Shown here: positions 24,062 to 35,935 of the stretch, one piece after another
Layout of the letters: the number at the start of each line of letters is the position of its first letter
Numbering within the stretch: position 1 is the first letter of the stretch
Assembly (NCBI GenBank): GCA_026120185.1
Contig: JANUWF010001815.1
Coordinates: 1,516,024 to 1,580,023, forward strand
Reading direction: 5' to 3'
DNA length: 64,000 nucleotides
DNA from: Voacanga thouarsii
Lineage: Eukaryota > Streptophyta > Magnoliopsida > Gentianales > Apocynaceae
Position numbers and translations under genes: made by a program
Notes under the pieces: model-generated
Database searches by the model: none
Seen by the model: only the letters and a program-made list of their open reading frames with translations
What the model was told of the DNA's origin: nothing

Positions 24062-24076
24062 TGTGCTCTAAAGATA
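23199..24076. other. Non-coding spacer
   Basis: About 0.9 kb between copia B and a CACTA end. AT-rich; apart from a long CA microsatellite I recognise no gene, LTR edge or tRNA. Confidence 0.6.
23996..24054. repeat. (AC)n microsatellite
   Basis: 59 bp of uninterrupted AC/CA, followed by ATATATAT. The frames it opens on both strands are simple-repeat artefacts. Confidence 0.97.
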
Positions 24077-24278
24077 CACTACAAGAAAAATGTAGTTGAG
24101 CAATGGAAATTAGCAATGGATTTTTTGCCATCACTAATTTCTAAGGAAATGCGAAGAAAAAATCAAAATTTCAAAATAAATTTTTTAAAAAAAGAATTCC
24201 AACTATCTGTCGCAAATCCATCGCCATGCATCAAGCTCTGCAAAACAAAATAGATCTCCAAAAACATGCACAGCCTAG
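24077..24278 (+). mobile_element. CACTA-type terminus, truncated
   Basis: CACTACAAGAAAAATGTAG begins at 24077, a canonical CACTA terminal repeat. About 25 bp in, GAAATTAGCAATGG and CCATCACTAATTTC form a near-perfect inverted pair, the same layout as the left end of the larger CACTA element. No matching right end was found in the window. The Athila 2 LTR begins at 24279, so the transposon was probably broken before or by that insertion. Confidence 0.6.
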
Positions 24279-25815
24279 TGCATGACCCCGTGCACAACAG
24301 GGGATAAATTGTTACTCTTAGAAGTTTGCAAAAAATGAGGAAAAAGTGTCCCTACCATTTGCACGACCAGAGGCACGGCCATGAAGTTGTGAACGACCAC
24401 ATTACATGGCCGTGCAATGATGTCATGCCAACTACGAGGGTTTTTGAAGATTTTATGCATGGCCAAGAGGCACAGTTGTGTACATATGCTATGCAAGCAT
24501 CCTAAAGGGTTTTAAAAGTTCCTAAATTGAATCAAAAGTAGTGTAAACTTCCCAATTCTACCCAAGTATGGTTTAGAAGGCTTCTATAAAATTAAGGGAC
24601 ATCTAAGAATATATATGCCTGATATTCTTGAAGATACTTCTTCAAGAAACATAATTCTTTGAAGAAAAAGTATTAAAAAAGGGCAATGAAGGAAGGAAAA
24701 GGCAATGAGGCAAGAAGACTTAATATTGTGTGCTTCCCAAATTTAATCTTTCACTCATTCTCTTGTTCATCTTGTTTCCAAGTTTGTTTATTCTTAGTTT
24801 CTTTGTAATTCAAACAATTTAAGTTTTATCTATTTTTTGAGGCTACATTTGTTATTTGATTTTGAGATTTGGAGATTCATATATGTTGAAGATCTTATCT
24901 TTAATATAATTAAGATTACCTCTTGAGTATTTGGGCAATTCTAAGTTTCATTCTTATTAATTGTGTTGAGTTAATTATGTATGGCTAACAACCTCTTGAT
25001 TCACATAATTGAGTAAGCTAAGATAATTCAATCATTTGAGTTATTTGACTAAGTAGCAAATATACATAGTTGAGTTTCCAAGCTAACTGGCTTGGCTAAG
25101 TCATAGAGAATTGTATAATAATCAATTTGCATATGTTCAATGCTAATTGGGTATGTAAATTAGTACAAGTGATGTCTTGTTTGCTTATTAATTTTATTCT
25201 TTGTTTATGATAATTTATTAATTGAAGTATTAATGTCTTTAAGAAAAGGTTAATCAATTTGGAGTAAATTGAAGAATGAAGTTAGGGATTTTAACTTATA
25301 GGCTAACTAAAGGCTAATCCACTTTTTCAACAAAAGGAGATTTAATTAGCTAAGAAATATCTCTAAAACTAATTGCTCAAAGTAATCCTATCAATGATAA
25401 ATATCATAATTTGATCATACTACATAGGCCTAAGCATAGTAATTCTTAATTGGTTTTGAAGTTTCCTAATTTTGTCTTGTTTACTATTTTGAACTTGTTT
25501 TCTATTTGATTTTAGTTTCCTAATTTGTTTAGGATTAGTTTTAGGTAGTTTCTTAATTCGATTTTCCTCCTATTCATGCATACATATAAATAGGTCATCA
25601 TGAGGATTGATTAAGTGCTCACAAGATGATTTCACTTGCATAAAGTGATTGATGTTTTCTTATAGAGTATACTTTTTTTGTTCCTTGTGAGATTCGATAC
25701 CTTACTTTCCACTATACTAATTTGTATCTTAAGGAGTGGGGTTTAAAATTTGTTGGTGCATGACGACTGTATTTTTTATATACCTATATTTTTATGTTGT
25801 GATTCTCCTACAACA
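24279..25815 (+). repeat. 5' LTR of Athila 2
   Basis: 1537 bp from TGCATGACCC to CTACAACA. The right edge is fixed by comparison with 60626-61827, which matches up to CTACAACA and then diverges, and by the PBS just after. The left edge rests on the TG start and the near-matching CCTAG/CTTAG flanks, so it is less certain. The first 100-180 bp hold inverted GCACGGCC / GGCCGTGC motifs. Confidence 0.75.
25582..25592 (+). promoter_or_regulatory. TATA box of the Athila 2 5' LTR
   Basis: CATATAAATAG about 225 bp before the LTR end. The equivalent place in the 3' LTR (near 61592) reads ACATGAAATAGG, so that copy has lost the box. Confidence 0.5.
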
Positions 25816-25821
25816 AATTTT

Positions 25822-25838
25822 TGAGGCGGTTGTCGAGG
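25822..25838 (+). other. Degenerate primer-binding site of Athila 2
   Basis: TGAGGCGGTTGTCGAGG a few bases after the LTR, about 12 of 17 positions matching the tRNA-Asp complement used by Athila-type elements. Confidence 0.55.
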
Positions 25839-25982
25839 AACAAAAGAAAAATTTTGACCATCTTTATCATTGAGTGACTCTTGTGATACTTGGTTAAAGT
25901 AATTCTGTTAGTTACAAAGTTTCTTTTTACTCTTTATTCATTGATTTGGTTTTTATTTTTATCACACATCAAAGAGCTTATA

Positions 25983-27050
25983 ATGGAATTGCAAAGAATT
26001 GCTCCATTGAAGGGTGATTCTTAATGTTTGAGCTAAACCTAGGTGTTACAATTGGTGAATTCTTTCTTACTCTTTTTCCTACAATGGATGCCAATTTATC
26101 TTTGAAAGAATTTCTTGCCCCCACTCTTAATAATCACCCCTATGCATTGTTTTTCCTCAAGTCACAGCTAATTTTAAATTGCATTCGAGTTTCATTCAAC
26201 TTTGGCCATCTTTTAATGGGCTACCGGGTAAAGACCCACATAGTCACTTAAAAGAATTCCTTATTATTTGCTCTAATATGAAACTAGAAAGTATTCAAAA
26301 TGAGGTCATTAAGTTATTTGCATTCCCCTTTAGTTTGTATGGTGGGACTAAAGATTAGTTATATGACTTTCCAACTAGTTCCATTAATAATTAGTTGAAC
26401 ATGCAAACACTTTTTCTTGAAAAATATTTTCCTGCATCTAGAGCTGCATCCAATAGAAAGGAAATATGTGGAATTTGACAATTGCATGGGGAATTAATGT
26501 GTAATTATCACGAGAGATTTAAAAGACTTTGTGCTAGCTACCCACATCATCAAATGTGTGGTGTGGTATGTGTATGAGTGTCTAATGGATGCGGCTAGTA
26601 GGAGTGCCCATGTGGATAAAACCCCACAAGCCGCTAGGAATTTAATTGAAAAAATGGAATCTGATATACAAGCTTTTGAAAATAGGATGATAAGAGAGGT
26701 AGACACAATCTCTTTAGAAGAAAAACTGGACAATCTCACAAATTGGGTAGGAAAGATTTTCGAAACAAGCTAACAAGTTAGGATATGCCATTTTTGCAAT
26801 TCCCTTGATTATCCCAAGCATTTTTTCCCTCCTTATGATTTTCATGAACATGCCAATGCTCTAAGTTTTTCTTGTCTTAGAAAGACCCATGTCATTCATA
26901 AGCCTTCCACCTATGCATCTTCTTCTTCAAGACCATCTCACAGCATGTCCTTAGAAGATATGGTCAAATCTCTTGCATTTAGTTCCTTCACTTTTCAAAA
27001 TGAGACCAAGACTAACATTGACCATCTTGTGGACTAACTAGGAAAATTGA
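25983..27050 (+). pseudogene. Athila 2 gag
   Basis: Broken into several frames. Recognisable blocks in order: SSFIQLWPSFNGLPGKDPHS and HLKEFLIICSNMKLESIQNE; FLEKYFPASRAASNRKEICG; YHERFKRLCASYPHHQ; then, in another frame, LMDAASRSAHVDKTPQAARN and LIEKMESDIQAFENRM. These match the capsid-to-linker part of Athila gag. After 26770 a cysteine-containing stretch ICHFCNSLDYP may be the remains of a zinc-binding region. At least two frameshifts and several stops interrupt it, and the N-terminus is uncertain. Confidence 0.8.
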
Positions 27051-27989
27051 CCTTAGAGATGAGTCACATTAAAGCATATTTGCCTAATAATTTTCCATCT
27101 CTACCCCTTAACCCTCACATGAATGCCTATGCCATTACCCTTAGGAGTGGTAAGGAATTGAGTGGACCTAGGATGAAGCCCTAAAAAGAGAAGGATGAGC
27201 TACAGGTAGCATTAATACTCTAGCCAACTAATAAGTCTAATGTAGGGAAGCCTAAGTTAGGAAAGTCAATACCTAATAAAATGCAACCACATTTCCCTAA
27301 TAGATTGGATAAAAATAGGAAAGAAGAGTTGGAAAAGGATCTTCTAGAGATTTTTTAGAAAGTAGAGATAAACCTTCCCTTGCTAGATACAATTAAGCAA
27401 ATTCCTCGTTATGCCAATTTTTTTTTTTAAATGTTCAATAATTAAAGAAGGCTTAACGGAGATGAAAGGTAACCATGGGGGGAAATGTCTCTGTCATTCT
27501 TCAAATAAAACTTCCACAAAAACAAAAGTATCCTGGTATGTTCACTATTCCTTGCATCATAGGTAACACATTCATTCCAAATTACATGTTAGAATTAGGG
27601 GCATCCATTAGTGTCATGCCATATTCCTTGTATGCCTCCCTAGATCTAAAGCTTTTACATCCTATGAGAATTGCCATCCAATTAGCGGATAGATTCGAAA
27701 CATACCCCGAAGGAGTGGTAAAAGATGTGTTAGTTAAAGTCAATGAATTAATTTTCCCTGTAGATTTCTATGTTCTCAAAATGGAGGATAGGCTAAGTTC
27801 TTCTACTTTTCCCCCGTTCTTCTAGGAAGACCATTCTTGAATATAGCTAGGATACAAATTGATGTTCCCAAGGTACATTCTCCATGGACGGAGAAAATCT
27901 GTTGTAGTATATTTGATGCTATGAAATTTTCATGTGATGAGCTCTCTAATGTTTCCTTAATTTTTATTATCGATCCCCTTGTTGACGAC
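27051..27989 (+). pseudogene. Athila 2 gag-pol linker and aspartic protease
   Basis: The linker shows NAYAITLRSGKEL and KEELEKDLLEIF, then KVEINLPLLDTIKQIPRYA. Protease (27475-27825) includes GGNVSVILQIKLP, FTIPCIIGNTF and the active-site block MLELGASISVMPYSLYASL. Relatives read DLGAS; here the catalytic Asp is Glu, a change unlikely to preserve activity. The frame is lost near 27825, and the remainder (DPLVDD) runs into the solo LTR at 27990. Confidence 0.8.
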
Positions 27990-29415
27990 TGATAGGGTAT
28001 AAATTTACCTATATTTTCCTAATTATTTGATCTCATTTTCTGATACTTTTGATTCAGTAACTAGCTAATTCCTTTCCTATTTGGTACTCTGCATGTGAAA
28101 AGGTTTTTTTTTTTAGTTTTTATGAAGAAACTAAAAAAATTTGAGCTAAAACGTTGGATTCCAGTGTTGACCCAATGCCAAGTCAAAGAAGCCGAACTAT
28201 CGCCCACCTAGCCCTAGAGGAAATTTGAGAACCATAGCAAATAGAGGAAACTAGTCCAATGTTGACCCAGTGCCTGCTCAGTCAAAGTGAACAGGTGTCG
28301 GCTCAAGTCGGTTTAAGGCAATTCGAAGTCTAATTTTGTGCAGAATTGGGAGATTTTAAGAATTCTTTTTGGTAAGTACTTTATACTCAAACCAGAAGTC
28401 CTCAAGAATGAATTTGGCACTCTTTAAAGCTATAAATACATGAGAATTAGAGAAAATTAGAGATACAATAGAGGTGGATACAAAGAGCAAAAAGAAAATT
28501 CACTCATCAAAGAGAAAAATCTGCCAAGAATAGGAGTATTGTTTAGGAGGGGCTCCAATTGAAGAGAAAGAGGGCTTGTCTATGTGTTCTTTCATTTTTC
28601 TTTATTTTCTTTTTCTTGAATGGTGATGAGATTAATGTCTTAATTCTATTTAGATGTTGAGTTTGAATTCATAATGTTGTATTGACTTTAGTTTTTATTT
28701 GATTGGTTATTATTTTTTGTATTTGGTTACCTAATTTATTTGGTTAAGTCAATTGAATGTTCTTTCCTTCTAATGGACTTGAAAAACAAAGTTAGGAATA
28801 GGTTTAATTTGATTGATTTCATATTTGTTATGTCTTAGCTGGATTGCAAAATAATGTTAAGAACAAGAACTCAAGTAATTCAAAGATTGGTTAATTTCAC
28901 CAAGAATATAGGGCTATCGGCTAATTTTATTTTATATTACCTGAAGTATAGGGGTACTTGTGAAGACTAAGTTTAATTCATCTTTTGAGTAAGACTGGTG
29001 ATATAGAATATATATATTAAGTTACTTAGAAGATAGGTAATAATGGATTAAAAAAGAAGTGATTCTAAGTTATTCTTTTACGATGCTAGAATAATGATTG
29101 ATTGAGATATTTGCTAGTCAATCAATGCTATGTCTTTAATAATTTCTATCTGTACACATGACTCCTCTCCTATATCTTGTTTCAACTTATTTTATTTTCT
29201 TTTTAATTAATTGTGTTAATTGGGTAAACAATATATGAAAAGTGAATAGTTTGCACTTATTCCCTGAGGATCGATACTCGTTAATTTTCTATACTATGCT
29301 TAATGATGGGTATACTTGCTCATATGTGTGATTTGGAAATTAATATTTAAATTAAAACTTGATTAGGAATGGACTTTAAATTGCATGATTTTTATAACCC
29401 AAGTCTGACACATCA
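27990..29415 (+). mobile_element. Solo LTR inserted in Athila 2 pol
   Basis: 1426-bp TG...CA unit (TGATAGGGTA to GACACATCA) flanked by identical ACGAC duplications (27985-27989 and 29416-29420). No PBS, PPT or coding sequence is inside. Removing it with one ACGAC rejoins the host text between DPLVDD and MLEQTYMN. It belongs with the Athila 1 LTR (922-2366): same start, end and near-terminal words. It formed by recombination between the two LTRs of a full insertion, the usual route to solo LTRs. Confidence 0.92.
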
Positions 29416-31180
29416 ACGACATGCTTGAGCAAACATATATGAATGTAATGCAATCTAACTTGGATTGGAACTTTAATGAGCATTTGCTAAACTCCTTGCC
29501 TTTGGATTTTAATGTTGATGTAATTAACATGGTAAAAGAAGAAGTTGCATATCCTATTTTTTTTAGCATAAAATTGATTTGCCTAGTTCCCATGAAATTA
29601 TGTTGCTATCTATTATGAGTCCCCTTTTACTTGAATTGAAACCCTTGCCATCTCATCTTAAATATTCATATTTAGGTAAAGGAGAAATATTACCTATAAT
29701 TATTGCTAACACTCTTTCTTCTTCCTAAGAGGAAAGGTTATTTTTCGTACTTAGGGACCACAAAATTGCACTTGGTTGGACTTTAGCCGACATTAAGGGG
29801 ACTACTTCATCTACTTGTATGCATCGTATTATTTTAGATGATGAGACTAAAACATCTAGGGAACCCCAAAGGAGTTTGAACCCTCTAATGATAGAAGTAG
29901 TGAAAAATAAAGTATTGAAATTGCTAAAAGTAGGTATCATTTTTCCTATCACTAATTTTAGGTGGGCAAGTCTAATCCATGTAGTTCCTAAGAAAATCAG
30001 AATTACCATCATTGAGAATAAAAAAGGAGAAAAGGCCCCCACTAGACTTTAAAATGGTTGGACAGTTTGCACCGACTATAGGACACAAAATGCTAACATT
30101 AGGAAGAACCATTCCCCTTACCTTTTATAGACCAAATGCTAGAGAGGCTTATTGATTCTTCACACTTTTACTTTTTAGATATGTTCTTAGGATAATTCCA
30201 AATTGCTATTGCACCCGAGGACTAAGAAAATACCACATTCACATGTCCTTTTGGAACTTTTGCATATATGAGAATGCCTTTTAGTCGTTGTAATGATCTT
30301 GGTACTTTCCAAAGATGTATGCTTTCTATTTTTTCTGAGTATGTAACGCATATTATTAAAGTTTTCATGCATGATTTCACTGTGTATGGAGATTCCTTTG
30401 ATACATGCTTAGAAAATTTGAAGCTCATTCTTAAAAGGTGCATTGAGACTAACCTTGTGTTGAACTATAAAAAATGTCAATTCATAGTTACTCAAAGGAT
30501 ATTTTAGGGCATATTATTTCAGCCAAGGGAATTGAAGTTGATAAAGAAAAAATTGATGTCATCAAATCTCTTCCTTACCCTTCCAATGTGTGTGGAATAA
30601 GAGCATTTTTAGGTCATGCTAGGTTTTATAGAAGGTTCATCAAAGATTTTTCCAAAATTGCACAACCCTTATGTCACTTGCTGCAAAAGGAAACAACTTT
30701 TGATTTTGATGACAATTGTCAAAAAACTTTTGATTTACTTAAGGAAAGATTGATTTTTACACCGATTATCCAACCACTAAATTGGGATTTGCCTTTTGAA
30801 ATTATGTGTGATGCAAGTGATAAGGTAGTAGATGCGGTTTTAGGGTGAAAGGTAGATAAGGTTCCTCATGTAATTTATTATGCTTCTCATATGTTAAATC
30901 CTGCATAATGCAATTATACCACCACCGAAAAAGAACTTTATGCTATTGTTTTTGCATTGAAAAATTTTCATTCATACTTATTGGGAACTAAGGTAATTAT
31001 TTTCTCTGATCATGCAACTTTGAGGCACTTGCTCAAGAAAAAAAAAAAGTCTAAGCCTAGACTCTTGAGATGGATTCTTTTGCTCCAAGAATTAGATATT
31101 GAAATTCGTCATAAAAGAGGGGTGGAGAATTACGTAGCTGACCATTTGAGTAGGTTTACCAATGTCGAGGAAGTATTACC
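29416..31180 (+). pseudogene. Athila 2 reverse transcriptase-RNase H
   Basis: Blocks in order: LPSHLKYSYLGKGEILPIII; LGWTLADIKGTTSSTCMHRI; PQRSLNPLMIEVVKNKVLKL; VCTDYRTQNANIRKNHSPYL; FGTFAYMRMPF-like text; the catalytic site as [88 protein letters not shown] and [14 protein letters not shown] replaces the M-D-D catalytic pair (Asp to His). Stops and frameshifts occur about every 80-120 codons. The first codons lie directly after the solo LTR duplication. Confidence 0.88.
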
Positions 31181-32467
31181 TATTTTTGATTTGTTTCCTG
31201 AAGAGCATCTATATTTGTTGCATGGTAGTTCCCCTTGATATGTTGATATTGTTAATTACTTGGTTACTAAGGAACTACCCACGGATTTAACTAGAGCTCA
31301 AAGGGAAAGGATCAAATATGATGCTAAGCTTTATATTTGGAATGATACTTATTTGTTTAAATTTTTTGTTGAAAATGTCATGAGAAAATGTGTGCCTAAA
31401 AAGAATTTCAATCCATTATTGTGTTTTGTCATACATTCGAGTGTGGGGGTCATTTTGGTCCACAACATACTACAAGAATCTTGAATATGGGTTCTTTTGG
31501 CCTAGTATGCATAAGGATGCATATTTGCATGTAAAAACTTATAATGAGTGTCAAAGGATTGGGAAATTATCTAGAAAAGATGAGATGCCCCTTAGTATGT
31601 TTTTCCTTGTGAAATCTTTGAGGTTTGGGGAATTAACTTTATGGAACCTTTTCCTAATTTTTTTGGTAACTTATACATTTTGTTGGCAGTGGATTATGTT
31701 CCTAAATGGGTGGAAGTGAAGGCTACACGCTCTAATGAGGCAAAGGTTGTGGTAGACTTTGTTAGGGACCATATTTTAAATAGGTTTGGGGTTCTTAAGG
31801 TAATCATTAGTAATAGAGGAACACACTTTTGCAATAAAATCCATGAGGCCTTATTCAAGAAATATAAAGTGCATCATAAGATTTTCACTGCATATCATCC
31901 CCAAAAAAATGGCCAAGCCGAGAACTCTAATAGGGAAATTAAGACTATCCTTGAAAAGGTTGTGACTCCTAATAGAAAAGATTGGAGTACCTAGTTGGGA
32001 GATGCATTATAAGCATATAGAACCACACTCAAGACACCATAGGGAAGTCCCCATATAGGCTTATGTTTGGCAAGGCATGCTACATTCCAGTTAAGTTAGA
32101 GTATAAGGCATTTTGGGCTATAAAATAATAAAAGTTCAATCTTTAATATGCTCTTGATCATCATAAGTTGCAAATTCAAGAATTGGAGGAAATTCAGAAG
32201 GATGCTTATAAGAATGCCTTAATTTATAAGGAGAAAACTAAGTTTTATCATGATAAATTCATCTCATGAAAGACTTTTAAGCTAGTAGACAAAGTTTTCC
32301 CCTGCAATTCTCATCTCTAGCTCTTCCCCAGTAAGCTTACTTATCAATGGGTTGGCCCTATTATGGTCACTCACATCCTTTCCCGTGGTGCTGTGGAAAT
32401 TCAAAGTCTTGATACCGGTAAGACCTTTAAGGTAAATGGTCATAGGTTGAAACCATTCTATGAATGA
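31181..32467 (+). pseudogene. Athila 2 integrase and pol C-terminus
   Basis: Zinc-binding part is broken (CFVIHSSVGVILVHNI, then SGFFWPSMHKDA-like text in another frame). The core shows [40 protein letters not shown] and [19 protein letters not shown]. Relatives have Asp in GIDFMGPF and ISDGGTHF; here both are Asn, while the Glu is kept. The tail (RTFKVNGHRLKPFYE-like) ends at a stop at 32465-32467. No chromodomain is seen, as expected for Athila. Both Asp-to-Asn changes are G-to-A transitions. Confidence 0.85.
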
Positions 32468-33250
32468 GCTAATGTTCATTCCACTTATGCCTTACACCTT
32501 GAGGATCCTTCCTATAATTCCTAAGGATGGCATGGCCCATTGAGCTAACGATATTAACCAAAAGCGCTTATAGGAGACAATCCAAGGGAGTTTAGTTTGC
32601 TTAATCTTTATGTGCTTTCATTTTGTCTATTCTCATTTTGTTTTGTTCTTTTTTAGATTAAGTTTGTTTGTATGCACTTTTCCTTTTTTCTTTTGGCTAT
32701 GTCTCTAATGATCTGACTTTATTTCTTTAATGCTTTTCTATAGGAATATTTTGCAAATTCAGAACTCTCTCTTGGCCACTTGGATTCTATGTAGGGATGT
32801 TTGTTTTCTTTTTCCCCTCTATTTTTCTTTTTTCTCATTAGTTATGCTTTCTTGTTTTTATTCTTTGCATCCATTAAGGGTAATTTTCGGTTTAAGTGTA
32901 GGGGTAGAAAAACAAAATTTTCTAATTTTCTTTGAAGGCCATATTTTGAATTTTTTATTCATCTTAGAGCAATACCAAATTTTGAGCTTTTATGAAGCAA
33001 AATTGGTTGAGCTAAAGTCTTTTCTTTTGATTTTGAAATATATTTTTTATATTTATTTATTCATATTGATTTTTGTTAAACTTTTATATTTGGTTGAAAA
33101 TAACTGTGTTTTGTGAATTAGTATAACCTTGTTGATTTCTTAGTAGATGTATAAAGCTTTTAACCTTGTGAGATTTATATAATTTGATGTTGAAATATAA
33201 GTAGGTTTATGAGATACTTTTGGTTGCAAAATTTTCTAAGCTAGTCTTAA
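32468..33250 (+). other. Post-pol region of Athila 2, non-coding as seen
   Basis: T-rich sequence between the pol stop and the Tekay insertion. A 128-codon open frame (32730-33116) is very rich in Phe, Leu, Ile and Tyr with no recognisable motif. Athila elements may carry an env-like frame here, but I cannot support one. The sequence is cut at 33250 by the plus-strand Tekay element. Confidence 0.5.
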
Positions 33251-35687
33251 TGTAATACCCCACAGTTTATCTTTGAATGGCTACTATTTGTAATAGGATG
33301 AGAATTTTTATCAATAGCCATAACAAAAGTTGATCGGTGTAATGAGACGAATATTTTGATATAATAATATTGGATGTAATTATTGGATTTATTCTACCCG
33401 GACCCTAAATTTTTGGATGGTTATTATTATTAATAAAATAAAAATTTGAGGGTACATTGAGAATAAAAATTGATTAGTGCGATGAAACACACGTTTTGGT
33501 GTGAATTATGTTATCCGGGTTATCGGGGGTATTTTTGTCATTTTGATAGCGAATTTGACCAAACTAAAAAGGAAGTGAAGAATTTAAGTATTACCAATGA
33601 ATTTAGAAGAATTTTTGGAGTTGAATGGTTAAATAAAATATATTTTCGTTTCGGACCTAATTTTAGTCATTTATGAAGAAAATAGAAAATCGCGGTTAAA
33701 AATGATGCGTGTGGCATTTTGTGATTGATAGCCTATAAACATGTGTCAATTTAAGAGAGGTTGAATGAAGGATTCATTCAATATGCATGAAATTAAAGAA
33801 TTACAGAATAAATGAAGAATGATGTGTAATTTTGTAATAAGAACACATCATTTGTGGGTCCTTTAGATTAAGGTCTTGTGCATTTTGATTAGCCAATACA
33901 TGGACCATGAGAAGGTGATTGAATAGATAAAAATTGGCCAATAAACTGGCATCCATGCAAGAAGAAATGAAGGGAAATTTTTTAGGAGGAAAATAGGTGG
34001 TAAATCTGTAAAAATTTTATTGAAACACACCTAAGTTTATCCACCATTCAATTAATAAAAAAAAAGAGAGATGAATGGCCAAGACTGGATGGTGAATGGC
34101 AGTAAGAAGGGGATGTTAGATAGCTTGAATTTTGACAGCCGTGAAGGAAGAAAACTAAGGGAAAAAGAAATTAAACAAGAGAGAGAAAAAGGCTAGTGTG
34201 TATTCTTGGTGTTCTAGGTGAGTTTTGAGAAGTTCTTGGAGCAAATCACTTCAAAAAGCCTTATATACAAGGTAAACCCCTACCTTGCTTGAATTAAAGT
34301 TGTTGTCAGGTAAATGATGATTATGTCGATATGAACTTTAACATGAAAACATATTTTCATATCTTAATTTTGGATCAAAGCTACGATTTGTGACTTTTGT
34401 GTATGAACCTTATACATGTTCATGTGTGTGTCAGCTGCCTAAGGGTTTATGAATGATGTTTTGTGTGAAGGAGAACTGAATATTTATGGTAGTTTGAAGG
34501 CTTGTTTCCGGTTGAGGAGATGATGATCAAAGTAGAATGAAAAATGGAAGTTACTTGGTTAGAAATGGATTATAATAGCTTTTAATTAGAAAAGATGAAT
34601 TTGTGTTAAATAAGCATGACTCTTGTGAGTTGTTGGAATCTGAAAATCACAGAATTAAAGATGATTTGAAGAAAAATTGAATGAATTAATGGTTCCAATG
34701 TGTTAAAGGCTAAAGGAGAACAAATGAAAGCATGAATAGTGAAATTGAAGTAAAACTACTGGGGCTGTTTTTGCCCTATAGCATGTCACGGGAACCAGGA
34801 TTCTTAAAAGGCTTATACATAAAGTTAAGAGTCTTATGGTCGTTTTGGTATATTGCAGAGGCAAATTAGAATTGTGGATTGAAAGTTATGTGTAAAATAA
34901 AATCGTGTGTCAAGCAGTTAAATTCTAGAAAAATGAGTCCGAAAATTGATGAACTTAAGGATGAATAATTATGTTATTTTGTATGAAATGAATGCAAAAT
35001 AGGATGTGAATCCTTTGTTTATGAAGGGAGAAAGGATGTGGAGAAAGAAAAATGAAAGAATCAAACAAACGATGAAAAAACGACGTGAACGAAAGTTTAA
35101 TGTTTTCCTTAACCGTTGGCTAACCATTTGCCCCGTCAGCTAAATGTCGGTTGGACGTCGGCTACCCATCAAGCACATTGGCTAACCATTAGCTATTTTC
35201 GACCAAACACGATTTGACCCGAAAACGATGTTTGGTGTAGGTTTATCGGTAAACAGCCAACAGAACATTGAATACGGTAGAAACGGTGTTTGAACGACCA
35301 TAAATGGGAAAGAGTTTAGTTAGGACACGGGGCGAGTCTCTTTGATTTCTAAAACCTTTTGAAAGCTAGTGTGTTTCATCTTTCCATGAAATGCTATGTT
35401 TTATACCGTCTTGGAAATCCCTAAATATGTTTAAAGCTTTATCTAAGCAAGATTTGTTTTATGCCATTTTGTGCTCGAATAAACTTCATAATTAGCTTGG
35501 AAATATTAATGAAAGATTAAAGCATGAATTTTGGGAATTTAGTCCTTTTTGGATTAAATACTTGGGATTTTTGGAAAGTGATGAATTTTGGAATTGGGTA
35601 TTCATGAATTGATTGAAATGCCTTTTTTGGAACATTTTTATGGAAATATGTTTGGAAACATTGAATTTAATCCTCATATAGGATTAG
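33251..35687 (+). repeat. 5' LTR of Tekay 1, first part
   Basis: Starts TGTAATACCCCACAG at 33251 and is interrupted at 35688 by a solo LTR with duplication ATTAG (35683-35687). A TATATACAAGG promoter-like element lies near 34263. With the insertion and one duplication removed the LTR is about 4.0 kb. A cluster of GGCTAAC-like units at about 20-bp spacing lies at 35110-35200. Confidence 0.9.
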
Positions 35688-35935
35688 TGTGAAACCCCAG
35701 TCAAAACCAACCTTAGAGTAAGGGGGTTGGGATGCATATTATATTTTATTTCATGATTAAATATATTTTTATATGATTTTTATGTGCTTTGGATTTGAGT
35801 TTTCTTGTCTTGAAGTCTTGTTGATGAGTATTGTGTGAGAGGGGCAAAATGGTAATTTTTGCCCGATGTGAAAATAGGGAAATAGCTTTTGGATTGAATA
35901 GAAAATAATTTTTCTAGTGAAAATATCAACAAGAG

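Noticed and set aside
23984..24253. Thr-His and Cys-Val repeat frames on both strands
   Set aside because: Translations of the (AC)n microsatellite.
32730..33116. 128-codon hydrophobic frame, considered as an Athila env-like product
   Set aside because: T-rich composition alone explains the Phe/Leu/Ile content; no signal peptide-to-anchor layout or motif that I can recognise.
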